A stretch of DNA of 42,517 nucleotides from Castellaniella sp035707805 (GCA_035707805.1 DASSTS010000016.1:1-42517); one strand, 5' to 3'. Shown: positions 18,503-31,659, numbered from the stretch's first letter. Notes: generated by a model from the sequence alone, not told the origin. Made by a program: numbers and translations.

Positions 18503-19450
18503 TCAGCTCGCGGCGGGACGGCGCACCTTGCAGCGCGCGGTCGCGAGGATGGACACGCACAGCTCGCCGTACGTCATGCCCAGGGCCTTGGCGCCCATGG
18601 GCACCAGGGAGTGGCCGGTCATGCCCGGCGAGGTGTTCATCTCCAGCAGCCAGGGCTGGTCTTGCGCGTCGAGCATCACGTCGGCGCGCCCCCAGCCCTC
18701 GCAGCCCAGGACCCGGTAGGCCTGGACGCACAGATCCTGGATGCGCCGGCTCAGGTCCGCCGGCAGCTCGGCCGGGCACACGTAGCGGGTGTCGTTGGAC
18801 ACGTACTTGTGCTCGTAGTCGTAATTGCCCTGCGGCGCGATGATTTCGATGATGGGCAGGGCCCGGGCCTGCGCGCCGCTGCCCAGGACGGGCACGGTGA
18901 GTTCGCGCCCCTGGATGAATTGTTCGGCCAAGGCGCAGTCGTCGTGCCGGCAGGCCAGCGCCAGCGCCGGGGCCAGCTGCTCGGCCGAGCGCACGCGCGT
19001 CAGGCCCAGGGTGGACCCCTCGTGGGGCGGCTTGACGATCAGCGGCAGCCCCAGCTCGCGCTCCAGCCCCGCCGGATCGGCCTCGCAGTCCAGGACCGCG
19101 AACCGGGGCGTCGGCAGGCCGTGCTGCAGCCACAGCCGCTTGGTGGCGATCTTGTCCATGGCCAGGGACGAGGCCAGCGGCCCGCTGCCGGTATAGGGGA
19201 TGCCCAGCAGCTCCAGCGCCCCCTGGATGGTGCCGTCCTCGCCGAAACGCCCGTGCAGGGCGATGAAGACGCGCTCGAATCCCGCGGCGGCCAGCTCGGC
19301 CAGGCTGCGGCGGCCGGTGTCGAACAGATGCGCGTCCACGCCCGCCTCGCGCAGCGCGGCGCATACGCCCTCGCCCGACATCAGGGACACCTCGCGCTCG
19401 GCGGACGTGCCGCCGTACAGGACTCCGACCCGACCCCAGGCGGCGCTCAT
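18503..19450 (-). CDS. ddlB: D-alanine--D-alanine ligase
   Basis: This ATP-grasp enzyme joins two D-alanines for the end of the peptidoglycan pentapeptide. The 315-residue product begins GRVGVLYGGTSAEREVSLMSG, the D-Ala-D-Ala ligase signature. It continues with ALHGRFGEDGTIQGALELLGIPYTGSG and the ATP-grasp blocks VKPPHEGSTLG and LEMNTSPGMTGHSLVP. Its product feeds the MurF half of the murE-murF fusion. The ATG at 19450 overlaps the murC stop by four bases; the open frame continues upstream through murC but is not used. Confidence 0.97.
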   Translation of the reverse strand: MSAAWGRVGVLYGGTSAEREVSLMSGEGVCAALREAGVDAHLFDTGRRSLAELAAAGFERVFIALHGRFGEDGTIQGALELLGIPYTGSGPLASSLAMDKIATKRLWLQHGLPTPRFAVLDCEADPAGLERELGLPLIVKPPHEGSTLGLTRVRSAEQLAPALALACRHDDCALAEQFIQGRELTVPVLGSGAQARALPIIEIIAPQGNYDYEHKYVSNDTRYVCPAELPADLSRRIQDLCVQAYRVLGCEGWGRADVMLDAQDQPWLLEMNTSPGMTGHSLVPMGAKALGMTYGELCVSILATARCKVRRPAAS

Positions 19451-20853
19451 AGCGGACTCCCCAGTTGTGCGGGGACGCGGCTGATGGACCCGGCCCCCAT
19501 GATGATCACCACGTCGCCGTCCCGGGCGAAATCCTGGATGGCCGCCGCCATGTCGGCCACCTGTTCGACGAACACCGGCTCGACCTTGCCCGCCACGCGC
19601 AGCCCGCGCGCCAGCGCGCGGCCGTCCGCGGCGATCAGCGGCGCCTCGCCCGCGGGATAGACCTCGCTCAGCAGCACGGCGTCGGCCGAACTCAGCACCC
19701 GCACGAAATCCTCGAAGCAATCGCGGGTGCGGGTGTAGCGGTGCGGCTGGAACGCCAGCACCACGCGCCGGTCGGGCCAGGCACCCCGCGCGGCCGCCAG
19801 GGTCGCCGCCATCTCGACGGGATGGTGGCCGTAGTCGTCGACCACGGCATAGGTCCCGCCGCCGTTGCGCGCGGACACCGGGAAACTGCCGATCTGGGTG
19901 AACCGCCGGCCCACGCCGCGGAACTGGCCCAGGGCCTCGACGATGGCGTCGTCGGGCACGCCCAGCTCGGTCGCCACGGCGATGGTCGCCAGGGCGTTGA
20001 GGACGTTGTGCCGCCCCGGCAGGTTCAGGCGCACCGCCAGCGGATCCAGCGGGCCGTGCAGTCCCTGGCGCTCCACCATGAAGGACATGGCGGTGCCGTC
20101 GGCCTGCAGGTCGCGGGCGCGCACCTGGGCGGGCATCTCGATGCCGTAGGTGGTGATGGGCCGCGACACGAAGGGCATGATCTCCCGCACGTTCGGATCG
20201 TCCAGGCACAGCACGGCGCTGCCGTAGAACGGCAGCCGCTGCGTGAACTCGACGAAGGCGCTCTTGAGCCGGGCCACGTCATGGCCGTAGGTGTCCATGT
20301 GGTCGAGATCGATGTTGGTGATGATCGCCATCACCGGCAGCAGGTTCAGGAAGGACGCATCCGACTCGTCGGCCTCGACGACGATGTACTCGCCCTGCCC
20401 CAGCCGCGCGTTGGCGTCCGCGGCGTTCAGCCGCCCGCCGATCACGAAAGTCGGATCCAGCCCGCCCGCGGCCAGCACGCTGGCCACCAGACTGGTGGTC
20501 GTGGTCTTGCCATGCGTGCCCGCGACGGCGATGCCGCGCTTCAGGCGCATCAGTTCCGCCAGCATCAGGGCGCGCGGCACCACCGGCACGCGCGCGGCGC
20601 GCGCCGCCAGCACCTCCGGATTGTCGGCATGGATGGCCGTGGAGGTCACGATCGCCCCCGCGCCCTGGATGTGTTCGGCGGCATGGCCGATGGAAATGCG
20701 CGCGCCCAGCGATGCCAGGCGGCGGGTGACGGCGGTTTCCTGCACGTCCGAACCGCTGATCGAATAGCCCAGGTTCAGCAGGACCTCGGCGATGCCGCTC
20801 ATCCCGGCCCCTCCGATCCCGACGAAGTGTATGTTGCGAATCCGGTGTTTCAT
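19447..20853 (-). CDS. murC: UDP-N-acetylmuramate--L-alanine ligase MurC
   Basis: MurC adds the first amino acid, L-alanine, to UDP-MurNAc in the cytoplasm, using ATP. The 468-residue product has the N-terminal Rossmann block FVGIGGAGMSGIA (10-22), the Mur ligase P-loop AGTHGKTTTT (111-120), the EADESDASFL block and the C-terminal RHNVLNALA and FQPHRYTRT motifs typical of MurC. It is linked to murG upstream and ddlB downstream by four-base ATGA overlaps. Confidence 0.98.
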   Translation of the reverse strand: MKHRIRNIHFVGIGGAGMSGIAEVLLNLGYSISGSDVQETAVTRRLASLGARISIGHAAEHIQGAGAIVTSTAIHADNPEVLAARAARVPVVPRALMLAELMRLKRGIAVAGTHGKTTTTSLVASVLAAGGLDPTFVIGGRLNAADANARLGQGEYIVVEADESDASFLNLLPVMAIITNIDLDHMDTYGHDVARLKSAFVEFTQRLPFYGSAVLCLDDPNVREIMPFVSRPITTYGIEMPAQVRARDLQADGTAMSFMVERQGLHGPLDPLAVRLNLPGRHNVLNALATIAVATELGVPDDAIVEALGQFRGVGRRFTQIGSFPVSARNGGGTYAVVDDYGHHPVEMAATLAAARGAWPDRRVVLAFQPHRYTRTRDCFEDFVRVLSSADAVLLSEVYPAGEAPLIAADGRALARGLRVAGKVEPVFVEQVADMAAAIQDFARDGDVVIIMGAGSISRVPAQLGSPL

Positions 20854-21923
20854 GCCGATTCCTCTTGGGTATGGACGCAGGCATCGGCAATCAGCTGCGT
20901 GGCGTTCAGGCTGGAATGTTCATGCGCGTGGCCGGCCACCGCCGCGAGCTCGGGGCGCCGGCGCTCGGCCAGCCATCCGGCCAGCCGCTCGGCGTCGAGC
21001 TCCGCCTGCGGGATCAGCCAGCCGCCGCCGCACTCCGACAGGTACCGGGCATTGGCCGTCTGGTGATCGTCGATGGCCGTGGGCAGCGGGACGAACAGGG
21101 CGGCGACGCCCACCGCGGCGACTTCGGCCACCGTCATGGCGCCGGCGCGGCAGACCACCAGGTCCGCCTCGGACAGGGCCTGCGCCATGTCCTCGATGAA
21201 GGCGGACACCTCGGCCCGCACGCCCAGGCGCGCATAGTGCTCGCCGACGTGCGCCGCATGGCGCTCGCCGGCCTGGTGATGCACCTGCGGGCGCGCGGAC
21301 TCGGGCAGGCGGGCCAGGGCTTCCGGGATCAGCTCGTTGATGCGGGCCGCGCCCTGGCTGCCGCCCAGCACCAGCAGGCGCAACGGCCCCTGGCGGCCGG
21401 CATAGCGTTCGGCGGCGGGCGCCGCGTCCAGCAAGGCCTGGCGCACCGGATTGCCGACCATCAGCGCCCCGGGCAGGGCGCCGGGAAAGCCGGTCAGCAC
21501 GCGGTCGGCCAGTCGGGCCAGCAGCCGGTTGGCGCTGCCGGCCACGGCATTCTGTTCGTGGATGACCAGCGGGATGCCGCCGGCGCGGGCCATCAGGCCG
21601 CCCGGAACGGCCGCGTAGCCGCCCATCCCCAGCACCACGTCCGGGCGGTGGCGGCGCAGCAGCCCGCGCACCCGCAGGCAGGCCCCCGCCAAAGCGAAAG
21701 GCAGCTTGAGCAGGGCGGCCGCGCCCTTGCCCCGCACCCCGCCGAAGCGCAACGGCAGCAGTTCGATGCCGCGCGCGGGGACCAGCCGGCCTTCCATGCG
21801 GTCGGGGTTGCCCAGCCAGAGCACCTGCCAGCCGCGCGCGCGCAGCGCCTCGGCCACCGCCAGCCCCGGCATGATGTGGCCGCCCGTTCCGCCCGCCATG
21901 ATGAGGATCACAGGCTGGTTCAT
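20850..21923 (-). CDS. murG: Lipid II synthase MurG (UDP-GlcNAc transferase)
   Basis: MurG adds GlcNAc to lipid I to make lipid II on the inner face of the membrane. The 357-residue product has the GT-B fold signatures: MAGGTGGHIMPGLAVAE (9-25), GMGGYAAVPG, HEQNAVAG and the donor-site VLGGSQGAARIN and CRAGAMTVAEVAAVG blocks. The ATG at 21923 overlaps the ftsW stop by four bases; residues in the longer open frame upstream belong to an unused frame inside ftsW. Confidence 0.97.
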   Translation of the reverse strand: MNQPVILIMAGGTGGHIMPGLAVAEALRARGWQVLWLGNPDRMEGRLVPARGIELLPLRFGGVRGKGAAALLKLPFALAGACLRVRGLLRRHRPDVVLGMGGYAAVPGGLMARAGGIPLVIHEQNAVAGSANRLLARLADRVLTGFPGALPGALMVGNPVRQALLDAAPAAERYAGRQGPLRLLVLGGSQGAARINELIPEALARLPESARPQVHHQAGERHAAHVGEHYARLGVRAEVSAFIEDMAQALSEADLVVCRAGAMTVAEVAAVGVAALFVPLPTAIDDHQTANARYLSECGGGWLIPQAELDAERLAGWLAERRRPELAAVAGHAHEHSSLNATQLIADACVHTQEESA

Positions 21924-23113
21924 CGCCGTTTCCCCCGCATCATGCAGCGCGTCTCGTAGTCCACGCGCAGCAGCAGGGCGATCGCCACGAGGTTCAGGAC
22001 GATCCCCGATCCGCCGTAGCTGACCAGCGGCAGCGTCAGGCCCTTGGTGGGCAGCAGCCCCAGGCACACGCCGACGTTGATGAAGGCCTGCACGCCCATC
22101 CACAGGGCCACGCCCTGCGCCGCCAGGCCGTCGAACACGCGGTCCAGCACCATGGCCTTGCGCGCGATCTCGAAACCGCGCAGCACCACGAAGACGAAGA
22201 CGGCGATCAGGCACATCACGCCGACGAAACCGAGCTCCTCGCCGATGACGGCGACGATGAAGTCCGTGTGCGCCTCGGGCAGGTAGTGCAGCTTTTCGAT
22301 GCTGGCCCCCAGTCCGACGCCGAACCACTCGCCGCGCCCCAGCGCGATCAGGGAATGGGAGAGCTGGTAGGCGCTGCCGTAGGCGTTGTCCGGGTTCCAG
22401 GGATCCAGGTACACGAACAGGCGCTCGCGGCGCCACGGAGACAGCCAGATGAGCAGCATGAAGCAGGACATCACCCCGAACAGCAGGGTGGAAAAGAGCT
22501 TCAGGTTGATGCCGCCGATGAACAGCACGCCGACGGCGATAGCGCCGATCACGATGAAGGCGCCCAGGTCGGGCTCCAGCAGCAGCAGCAGGCCGACCAG
22601 CACCAGGGCGACGGCCATGGGCACGAAGCCGCGCCAGAAACCCTGCAGATGCGCCTTCTTGCGCACCACGTAGTCGGCCGCGTAGAGCGTCACCGCGAAC
22701 TTCATGAGTTCGGACGGCTGGAAATTCACCGGGCCCAGCGGCAGCCAGCGGCGCGCGCCGTTGACCTCGCGGCCTATGCCCGGCACCAGCACCACCAGCA
22801 GCATCAGCAGCGCCAGCACGAACAGCGGCACGGAGAGTTTCTGCCAGACCTTCATCGGCAGGCTGGCGGTGAACAGCGCCGCGACCAGGCCGATCAGGAT
22901 GAAGACGGCATGGCGCCCGACGAAATAGAACCGGCCGTAGCTTTCGTAGCGCGGCCCGTCGGCCAGCGCGATTGAGGCCGAATAGACCATCAGCAGGCCA
23001 AAGAGCACCAGCGCGCTGACGGCCACGATGAGGCTGACGTCGACCACCGGCATGGTCGTGCGGCCCGGACGGACGCTGTTCAGGCTGGCGCTGAGATCGG
23101 CGAGCACGCTCAT
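21920..23113 (-). CDS. ftsW: Septal peptidoglycan glycosyltransferase FtsW
   Basis: FtsW is the SEDS-family polymerase that makes septal glycan strands together with FtsI. The 397-residue product has about ten transmembrane helices. It carries the SEDS blocks INGARRWLPLGPVNFQPSELMK (read from about residue 115, with the catalytic-region aspartate further on in LLLEPDLGAFIV), YLPEAHTDFIVAVIGEELGF and GLTLPLVSYGGSG. It is coupled to murD upstream and murG downstream by four-base overlaps. Confidence 0.97.
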   Translation of the reverse strand: MSVLADLSASLNSVRPGRTTMPVVDVSLIVAVSALVLFGLLMVYSASIALADGPRYESYGRFYFVGRHAVFILIGLVAALFTASLPMKVWQKLSVPLFVLALLMLLVVLVPGIGREVNGARRWLPLGPVNFQPSELMKFAVTLYAADYVVRKKAHLQGFWRGFVPMAVALVLVGLLLLLEPDLGAFIVIGAIAVGVLFIGGINLKLFSTLLFGVMSCFMLLIWLSPWRRERLFVYLDPWNPDNAYGSAYQLSHSLIALGRGEWFGVGLGASIEKLHYLPEAHTDFIVAVIGEELGFVGVMCLIAVFVFVVLRGFEIARKAMVLDRVFDGLAAQGVALWMGVQAFINVGVCLGLLPTKGLTLPLVSYGGSGIVLNLVAIALLLRVDYETRCMMRGKRR

Positions 23114-24642
23114 GCCACCTCCCCCCGGTCGGCCGCCAGCTCGCGCACCGCCTCGACGAAGCAGGCGCTGCGATGCGCGTAGTTGCGGAACATGTCCATG
23201 CTGGCGCAGGCGGGCGACAGCAGCACGGCGTCGCCCGGCGAGGCCAGATCCATGGCCTGCCGGACGGCGTCTTCCAGCGTGCCGCAGGACTGCAGCGGCA
23301 CGCCGCAGGACGCCAGGGCGCCGGCGATGGCGGGGCCGTCCTGGCCGATCAGCAGGACCGCGCGGGCATGCGCCCGGACGGCGGGCTCCAGCGGGGAAAA
23401 GTCCTGGCCCTTGCCCAGGCCGCCGGCGATCAGCACGACCGGCTGTTCCAGGCCTTCCAGCGCCGCCAGCGTGGCGCCGACATTGGTGCCCTTGCTGTCG
23501 TCGATGAAATCGACCCCGGCGATCTGCTGGACGAATTCGGTCCGGTGCGCCCCGCCGCGATACGTCCGCAGGGCATGCAGCATGCGCGCCCAGTCCAGAC
23601 CGGCGACATCGCCCAGGGCCAGCGCGGCCAGGGCGTTCAGGGCGTTGTGCCGTCCGCGGATCAAGAGCGCGTCGGCGGGCATCAGGGCCTGCGCCTGCCC
23701 CGCGGCGCGGCGCACGGGCGCGGCGGGCTCACGGGGCCGGCGGCGGGCGGGGGCCGGTTCGGGCGCCGCCTCGCCGGCGGGCACCGCCGCCAGCCAGCGC
23801 AAATCATTCTGCGACAACAGGCCCAGGTCTCCCGCCAGCGCCGGGGCGTCCGGCCCGAAACTGCGGACATCGGGCGCGGCCGGATCCTCGACCATCGCGT
23901 TCACCCGGGGGTCGGCGCGGTTGATGACGCGGATCCGGGCCATCTCCAGCAGGCGCGCCTTGGCCGCCGCGTAGGCGTCCATCGTGCCGTGCCAGTCCAG
24001 GTGATCCTGGGTGACGTTCAGCACGACGGCCGCGTCGGCCGCCAGCGAACGCGTGGTTTCCAGCTGGAAGCTGGAGAGCTCCAGCACCCAGACCTCGGGC
24101 AGATCGTCCTGCTGCAGGGCATCCATCAGGCTGTCCAGGGCCGCCGGGCTGATGTTGCCCGCGGCGCGCGCGCGGCGCCCGCAGCCCTCGGCCAGGTGGC
24201 GGACCAGCGAGGTCACGGTGGTCTTGCCGTTGGTGCCGGTGACCGCCAGCACGGCGGGCGAGTAGCCCTGCGTGCGCAGGTCGGCCAGCGCCCGGGCGAA
24301 CAATTCGATTTCCCCGAGAATCTCGATGCCGCGCTCGCGCGCGCGGGCCAGCAGCCCGGCGACCGGCTCGGCATGCGGATTGAGGCCCGGGCTCAAGACC
24401 AGGACATTCACGCCTTCCAGCGCCGCCTCGTCCAGCGCCTGCGGCCCCAGGCGCAGGTCGGCGGCGATGCCCTGCGACTTGAGCGCGGCCAGCCCGCCGG
24501 GCTCGGCGCGCGTGTCCAATACCCGCAACGCCGCCCCGCGGGCCGCGCACCAGCGGGCCGCGGCCACGCCGGTCTCGCCCAGCCCGAGGATCAGGGCCAG
24601 GCCGTCGCGCGGCGCGGAGGGGAATTGGAAGGATGCGTTCAT
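23110..24642 (-). CDS. murD: UDP-N-acetylmuramoyl-L-alanine--D-glutamate ligase MurD
   Basis: MurD adds D-glutamate to UDP-MurNAc-L-Ala. At 510 residues it is about 70 longer than the E. coli enzyme. It shows the P-loop VTGTNGKTTVTSL (134-146), LELSSFQLETT (188-198), the NVTQDHLDWH block and RGRHNALNALAALALG. The extra length is mainly a Pro/Arg/Ala-rich insert (about 286-320) between the end of one central-domain strand and the RHNALN motif, probably a surface loop. The ATG at 24642 overlaps the mraY stop; the longer open frame upstream lies in mraY and is not MurD. A four-base overlap links it to ftsW. Confidence 0.96.
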   Translation of the reverse strand: MNASFQFPSAPRDGLALILGLGETGVAAARWCAARGAALRVLDTRAEPGGLAALKSQGIAADLRLGPQALDEAALEGVNVLVLSPGLNPHAEPVAGLLARARERGIEILGEIELFARALADLRTQGYSPAVLAVTGTNGKTTVTSLVRHLAEGCGRRARAAGNISPAALDSLMDALQQDDLPEVWVLELSSFQLETTRSLAADAAVVLNVTQDHLDWHGTMDAYAAAKARLLEMARIRVINRADPRVNAMVEDPAAPDVRSFGPDAPALAGDLGLLSQNDLRWLAAVPAGEAAPEPAPARRRPREPAAPVRRAAGQAQALMPADALLIRGRHNALNALAALALGDVAGLDWARMLHALRTYRGGAHRTEFVQQIAGVDFIDDSKGTNVGATLAALEGLEQPVVLIAGGLGKGQDFSPLEPAVRAHARAVLLIGQDGPAIAGALASCGVPLQSCGTLEDAVRQAMDLASPGDAVLLSPACASMDMFRNYAHRSACFVEAVRELAADRGEVA

Positions 24643-25800
24643 CGCAGTTTCAGGCTCGACAGGCCGATGAGCACCAGCATCATGGTGATGATCCAGAAAC
24701 GGACCACCACCTGCGTCTCTTTCCAGCCGCCCACCTCGAAATGATGGTGCAGCGGCGCCATGCGGAAGATCCGCCGGCCTTCGCCATAGCGTTTCTTGGT
24801 GTACTTGAACCAGCTCACCTGCAGCATGACCGACAGCGTCTCGACCACGAACACGCCGCCCATGATGAACAGCACGATCTCCTGGCGCACGATCACCGCG
24901 ATCGTGCCCAGCGCGCCGCCCAGCGCCAGCGCGCCGACGTCGCCCATGAAGACCTGGGCCGGATAGGTGTTGAACCACAGGAACGCCAGGCCGGCGCCCG
25001 CGATCGCCGCGCACAGCACCATCAGCTCGGACGCGCCCGGGATGTAGGGGAACAGCAGGTACTTGGAATAATCGACGCGCCCGACCACGTAGGCGAAGAT
25101 TCCCAGGGCCGAGCCGATCATCACGGTCGGCATGATCGCCAGGCCGTCCAGTCCGTCGGTCAGGTTCACCGCGTTGCTGGTGCCGACGATCACGAGCCAG
25201 GTCAGCGCGCCGAACCCGAACACGCCCAGGGGATAGCTGACGGACTTGAAGAACGGCACGATCAGGTCGGCGCGGGCCGGCAGCGGCATGGAAAAGCCGC
25301 TCAGCACCCAGTCGCGGAACAGCGGCCACAGCTCGGTATTGGCCGGCGCGGACACCGCAAAGCTGAGATAGACCGCCGCGACGCCGCCGATCAGGGCCTG
25401 CCAGAAGAATTTCTGCCGGGCGGGCATGCCTTCCGGATCGTGGTGCACGACCTTGCGATAGTCGTCCGCCCAGCCGATCCAGCCGAAGCCGAACGTGACC
25501 AGCAGCACCACCCAGACGAAGCGGTTGGTCCAGTCGGCCCACAGCAGGGTGCTGATGCCGATGCCGATCAGGATCAGGGCACCGCCCATGGTGGGCGTGC
25601 CGTTCTTTTGCAGATGGGACTGGGGGCCGTAGCTGCGCACCGCCTGGCCGATCTTCAGCGCCGTCAGGCGGCGGATCAGCCAGGGGCCGGCGATCAGGCC
25701 GATGGCCAGGGCCGTGGCCGAGGCCAGCAGGGCGCGGAACGTGATGTATTCCACGACTCCGAAGGCGCGGAAATGATGGTCGGACAGCCAGCGGGCCAGT

Positions 25801-25811
<11 letters not shown>
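24639..25811 (-). CDS. mraY: Phospho-N-acetylmuramoyl-pentapeptide transferase MraY
   Basis: MraY makes lipid I by moving phospho-MurNAc-pentapeptide onto undecaprenyl phosphate in the inner membrane. The 390-residue product has about ten transmembrane helices. The family motifs are present: GTPTMGG (with its Lys-Asn context QKNGTPTMG), WADDYRK with the acidic pair, NAVNLTDGLDGLA, FMGDVGALALG and PLHHHFE. The start overlaps the end of murE-murF by 11 bases. It ends in a four-base overlap with murD. Confidence 0.97.
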
Positions 25812-28580
<2,769 letters not shown>

Positions 28581-28584
<4 letters not shown>

Positions 28585-30317
28585 CGTGTGCGTCCCCCCT
28601 GATCCGCCACAGCCACCAGGGAATCCACCGGCGCATCGGGCCGCACCCCAAGACGGCGCAGGGTGCTAGAAACAATATCGGAAAAGACGGGCGCGGCCAC
28701 GGCGCCGCCATAATACCCCCCCGTGCTGGGCTCATCGATGGACACCGCCACCACGATGCGCGGATCGGACACCGGCGCCAGGCCCACGAAGGAGCCGCGG
28801 TACTTGGTCTTGCTGTACTGGCCGTTGATGATCTTGCGGGCCGTGCCGCTCTTGCCGGCCACCCGGTATCCCTGAACCTGCGCGCGGCGCGCGCCGTCGG
28901 GGCCGGCGGCGGCCTCCAGCATGCCGCGCATCAGCTGCGCGACCCGGGGCGTATAGACCTGCACGCTGGTGGGCCGGCCCTCGCGCCGCAGCAGCGACAG
29001 GGACACCATATCGCCGTTGCGGGCGAAAGCGGTGTAGGCGTGGGCCACCTGGATCAGGGACACCGACAGGCCGTAGCCGTAGGCCATGGTGGCCCGTTCG
29101 ATGGGCCGCCAGCGCTGCCAGGGGCGCAGGCGCCCGGACGCCATGCCCGGGAAGTTCGTCTGCGGCACCCGGCCGAAGCCCAGTTCGGAGAATTTCGTCC
29201 ACATGGCCTGGGAGCTCAGCAACTCCGAGATCATGGTCATGCCGACGTTGCTGGAATGCTGGATGATGCCGCCGACGTCCAGCACGCCGTAGTGGCCGAC
29301 GTCCGAGATCAGGGAGCCCTGGTAGCGGTAGCGGCCATTGCCGGTGTCGAAACGCGTGCTGGTGGTGATCTTGCCGCTGTCCAGGGCCAGCGCCGCCGTG
29401 AAGGGCTTCATGATCGAGCCGGGCTCGAAGGTATCGGTCATGACGCGGTTGCGCAGGGCCTGGCCGGTGCGCTGCGCCGTGTCATTGGGATCGTAGGAGG
29501 GCAGGTTCACCATGGCCAGGATCTCGCCCGTGCGCACGTCCAGCACGATGGCGGCCCCGGCCCGGGCCTTGTGCATTTCCAGGGCCGCCTTGAGGGCGGT
29601 ATAGGTATCGAACTGGATGCCGGCGTCGATGGACAGCTGCAGGTTCTGGCCGTCGACCGGGGGCACCACCGCCTGGACGTCTTCCACGACCCGCCCGAGG
29701 CGGTCCTTGATCACGCGCCGCGAGCCCGGCTGGCCCGACAGCCGGTCGTTGAAAGCCAGCTCGATGCCCTCGATGCCGCGATCCTCGATGTTGGTGAAAC
29801 CGACGATATGCGCCATGACCTCGCCTTCGGGGTAATAGCGCCGCGTCTCCGGCAGCTGCTGCACGCCGGGGATCTTCAGCTGGCGGATCTTGTCGGCCAC
29901 GTCCAGCGCCACCTGGCGCTGCAGGTAGACGAAATTCTTGTCCTCGTCGCGGGTGCGCTGGCGGATGTCGGCTTCCTTCATGCCCAGCAGTTGCGCCAGC
30001 TGCGCGACCTGCGCGTCCGTGGCCTTGTGGAAGTCCTCCGGGATCGCCCAGATCGCCCGCGCCGGCACGCTGGAGGCCAGCACCACCGAGCCGCCGCGGT
30101 CGAAGATCTTGCCTCGCGAGGCCTGCAGCACCAGCGTGCGCTCGTAGCGGCGCTCGCCCTGCCGCTGCAGGAACTCGTTGGACAGGATCTGCAGGGTCAG
30201 GGCTTTGGCGGCCAGGGCCACGAAGCCCAGCATCAGCACGATCACCACCAGCCGCGCCCGCCAGAAGGCGGGGCGGCCGGACAGCACCGGGCTTTCATGA
30301 AAGCCGAAGCGCTTCAT
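28581..30317 (-). CDS. ftsI: Septal peptidoglycan transpeptidase FtsI (PBP3)
   Basis: FtsI cross-links septal peptidoglycan in partnership with FtsW and is a beta-lactam target. The 578-residue class B penicillin-binding protein has a cytoplasmic N-terminus and one transmembrane helix (about 22-42). The pedestal domain includes RGKIFDRGG (68-76), and the transpeptidase motifs are SIMK (301-304, active serine S301), SSN (355-357) and KSG (489-491). KSG in place of KTG is common in FtsI. It is coupled by four-base overlaps to ftsL and murE-murF. Confidence 0.97.
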
Positions 30318-30613
30318 GGCCGCCCTCCCGGCGCGGAATCCGCCGGCGGCGGCGATTCCTGCAGATAGATGGTGCGGTCGGGCGTCACCGGGATCAGGTG
30401 CAGCTCAGTGCGGGCCAGGGAATCGATGCGGGCATTGCGCGCCAGCTCGGCGCGCTCGAGCTGCAGGCGGCGCCATTCGTTATCCAGTTCGTGGGCCTGG
30501 GACTTGAGGCGTTCGGACGCTACGAACAGTTCCCGCGTCTGGAAGCGCACGGTCACCAGGGAAATGGCCGACGCCATCAGCAACAGTGCGAGAAAGAGCG
30601 CCACGCGGATCAT
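30314..30613 (-). CDS. ftsL: Cell division protein FtsL
   Basis: This 99-residue bitopic protein has an N-terminal transmembrane helix (about 3-21) followed by a periplasmic coiled coil (about 25-65, rich in Leu, Glu and Arg). It forms a complex with FtsB and FtsQ and activates FtsWI. Its position between rsmH and ftsI and its size support the call more than its sequence does, since FtsL is poorly conserved. Four-base overlaps join it to both neighbours. Confidence 0.93.
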   Translation of the reverse strand: MIRVALFLALLLMASAISLVTVRFQTRELFVASERLKSQAHELDNEWRRLQLERAELARNARIDSLARTELHLIPVTPDRTIYLQESPPPADSAPGGRP

Positions 30614-31659
30614 CGACCGGCCCTCCGCGCGCCGCGGCCGGCGCCCCGGCCCGGCAGGCGGACCAGGTCCGCCGCCTGGGCGGGCGTCAGCGGCTCGTCG
30701 GTGCGTTCGGCCACGCGCAACACCGCAGAACGCGAACGCACGTTGTCCTCGACTTCGGCAGCGTCCGCCTGCACCCGCCCCCGCAGCACGACCCAGGGGC
30801 GCGGCATGTCCTTTTCAGGAATCGGCAGGCGCGCCTGCGCCTGGCCGGGCCGCGCGGCGGCCGCCAGGCACTGCTTGACCATCCGGTCCTCGAGCGAGTG
30901 GAAGCTGATCACCGCCAGCCGCCCTCCCGGCCGCAACCGGCTCAGGGCTGCCGGGAGGGCGTGCGCGAGTTCCTCGAGCTCCGCATTGATGTGAATCCGT
31001 ACAGCTTGAAAGGTCCGTGTGGCCGGATGCTGGCCCTTTTCGCGCGTGCGGACGACACCGGCGACGAGCTGGGCCAATTCGCCCGTGGTGCGCAGCACCC
31101 GGGATTGGCGGCCCGAAACAATCGCCTTTGCAATCTGGAAAGCAAACCGTTCTTCGCCATAATGTGCGATTACCTCCTTGATCTGATCCTGGTCGGCCTC
31201 GGCCAGCCAGTCGGCGGCCGTCTGCCCCCGGGTCGTGTCCATGCGCATGTCCAGCGGGCCATCCCGCATGAACGAAAATCCCCGCGCGGCGTCGTCGATT
31301 TGCGGCGACGACACGCCCAGGTCCAGCAGGATTCCATTGACTTCGGGGATGCCGAGGCGGTCGAGCTGATCCGCCAGCGTGGCAAAGCCGTCATGCACCA
31401 CCTCGACGCGCGGATCGGCGTCGGCCAGGGCGCGGGCGGCCGCGATGGCCTCGGGATCCTTGTCGAACACCACCAGCCGGGCCGCGGGCGCCAGGCGCTG
31501 CAGCAGCAGGCGGCTGTGGCCGCCTCGGCCGAACGTGCCGTCGACGTACACCCCATCCAGCGCCGGCGCCCGGCCCGTGTCCGAACCGCGGCCGAACGTC
31601 GGGCTCAACAATGCGTCGATGGCCGGTTCCAGCAGAACGGTGCGGTGGGAATACGCCAT
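30610..31659 (-). CDS. rsmH: 16S rRNA m4C1402 methyltransferase RsmH
   Basis: RsmH (MraW) N4-methylates C1402 in the ribosomal P site using SAM. The 349-residue product starts SHRTVLLEPAIDALL and has the SAM-binding block VDGTFGRGGHS (39-49). It continues with LLDLGVSSPQIDDAARGFSF and the C-terminal AVISFHSLEDRMVK. A Gly/Asp insert (TFGRGSDTGRAPALDG) sits just before the SAM block. It begins nine bases after mraZ and overlaps ftsL by four. Confidence 0.97.
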   Translation of the reverse strand: MAYSHRTVLLEPAIDALLSPTFGRGSDTGRAPALDGVYVDGTFGRGGHSRLLLQRLAPAARLVVFDKDPEAIAAARALADADPRVEVVHDGFATLADQLDRLGIPEVNGILLDLGVSSPQIDDAARGFSFMRDGPLDMRMDTTRGQTAADWLAEADQDQIKEVIAHYGEERFAFQIAKAIVSGRQSRVLRTTGELAQLVAGVVRTREKGQHPATRTFQAVRIHINAELEELAHALPAALSRLRPGGRLAVISFHSLEDRMVKQCLAAAARPGQAQARLPIPEKDMPRPWVVLRGRVQADAAEVEDNVRSRSAVLRVAERTDEPLTPAQAADLVRLPGRGAGRGARRAGR

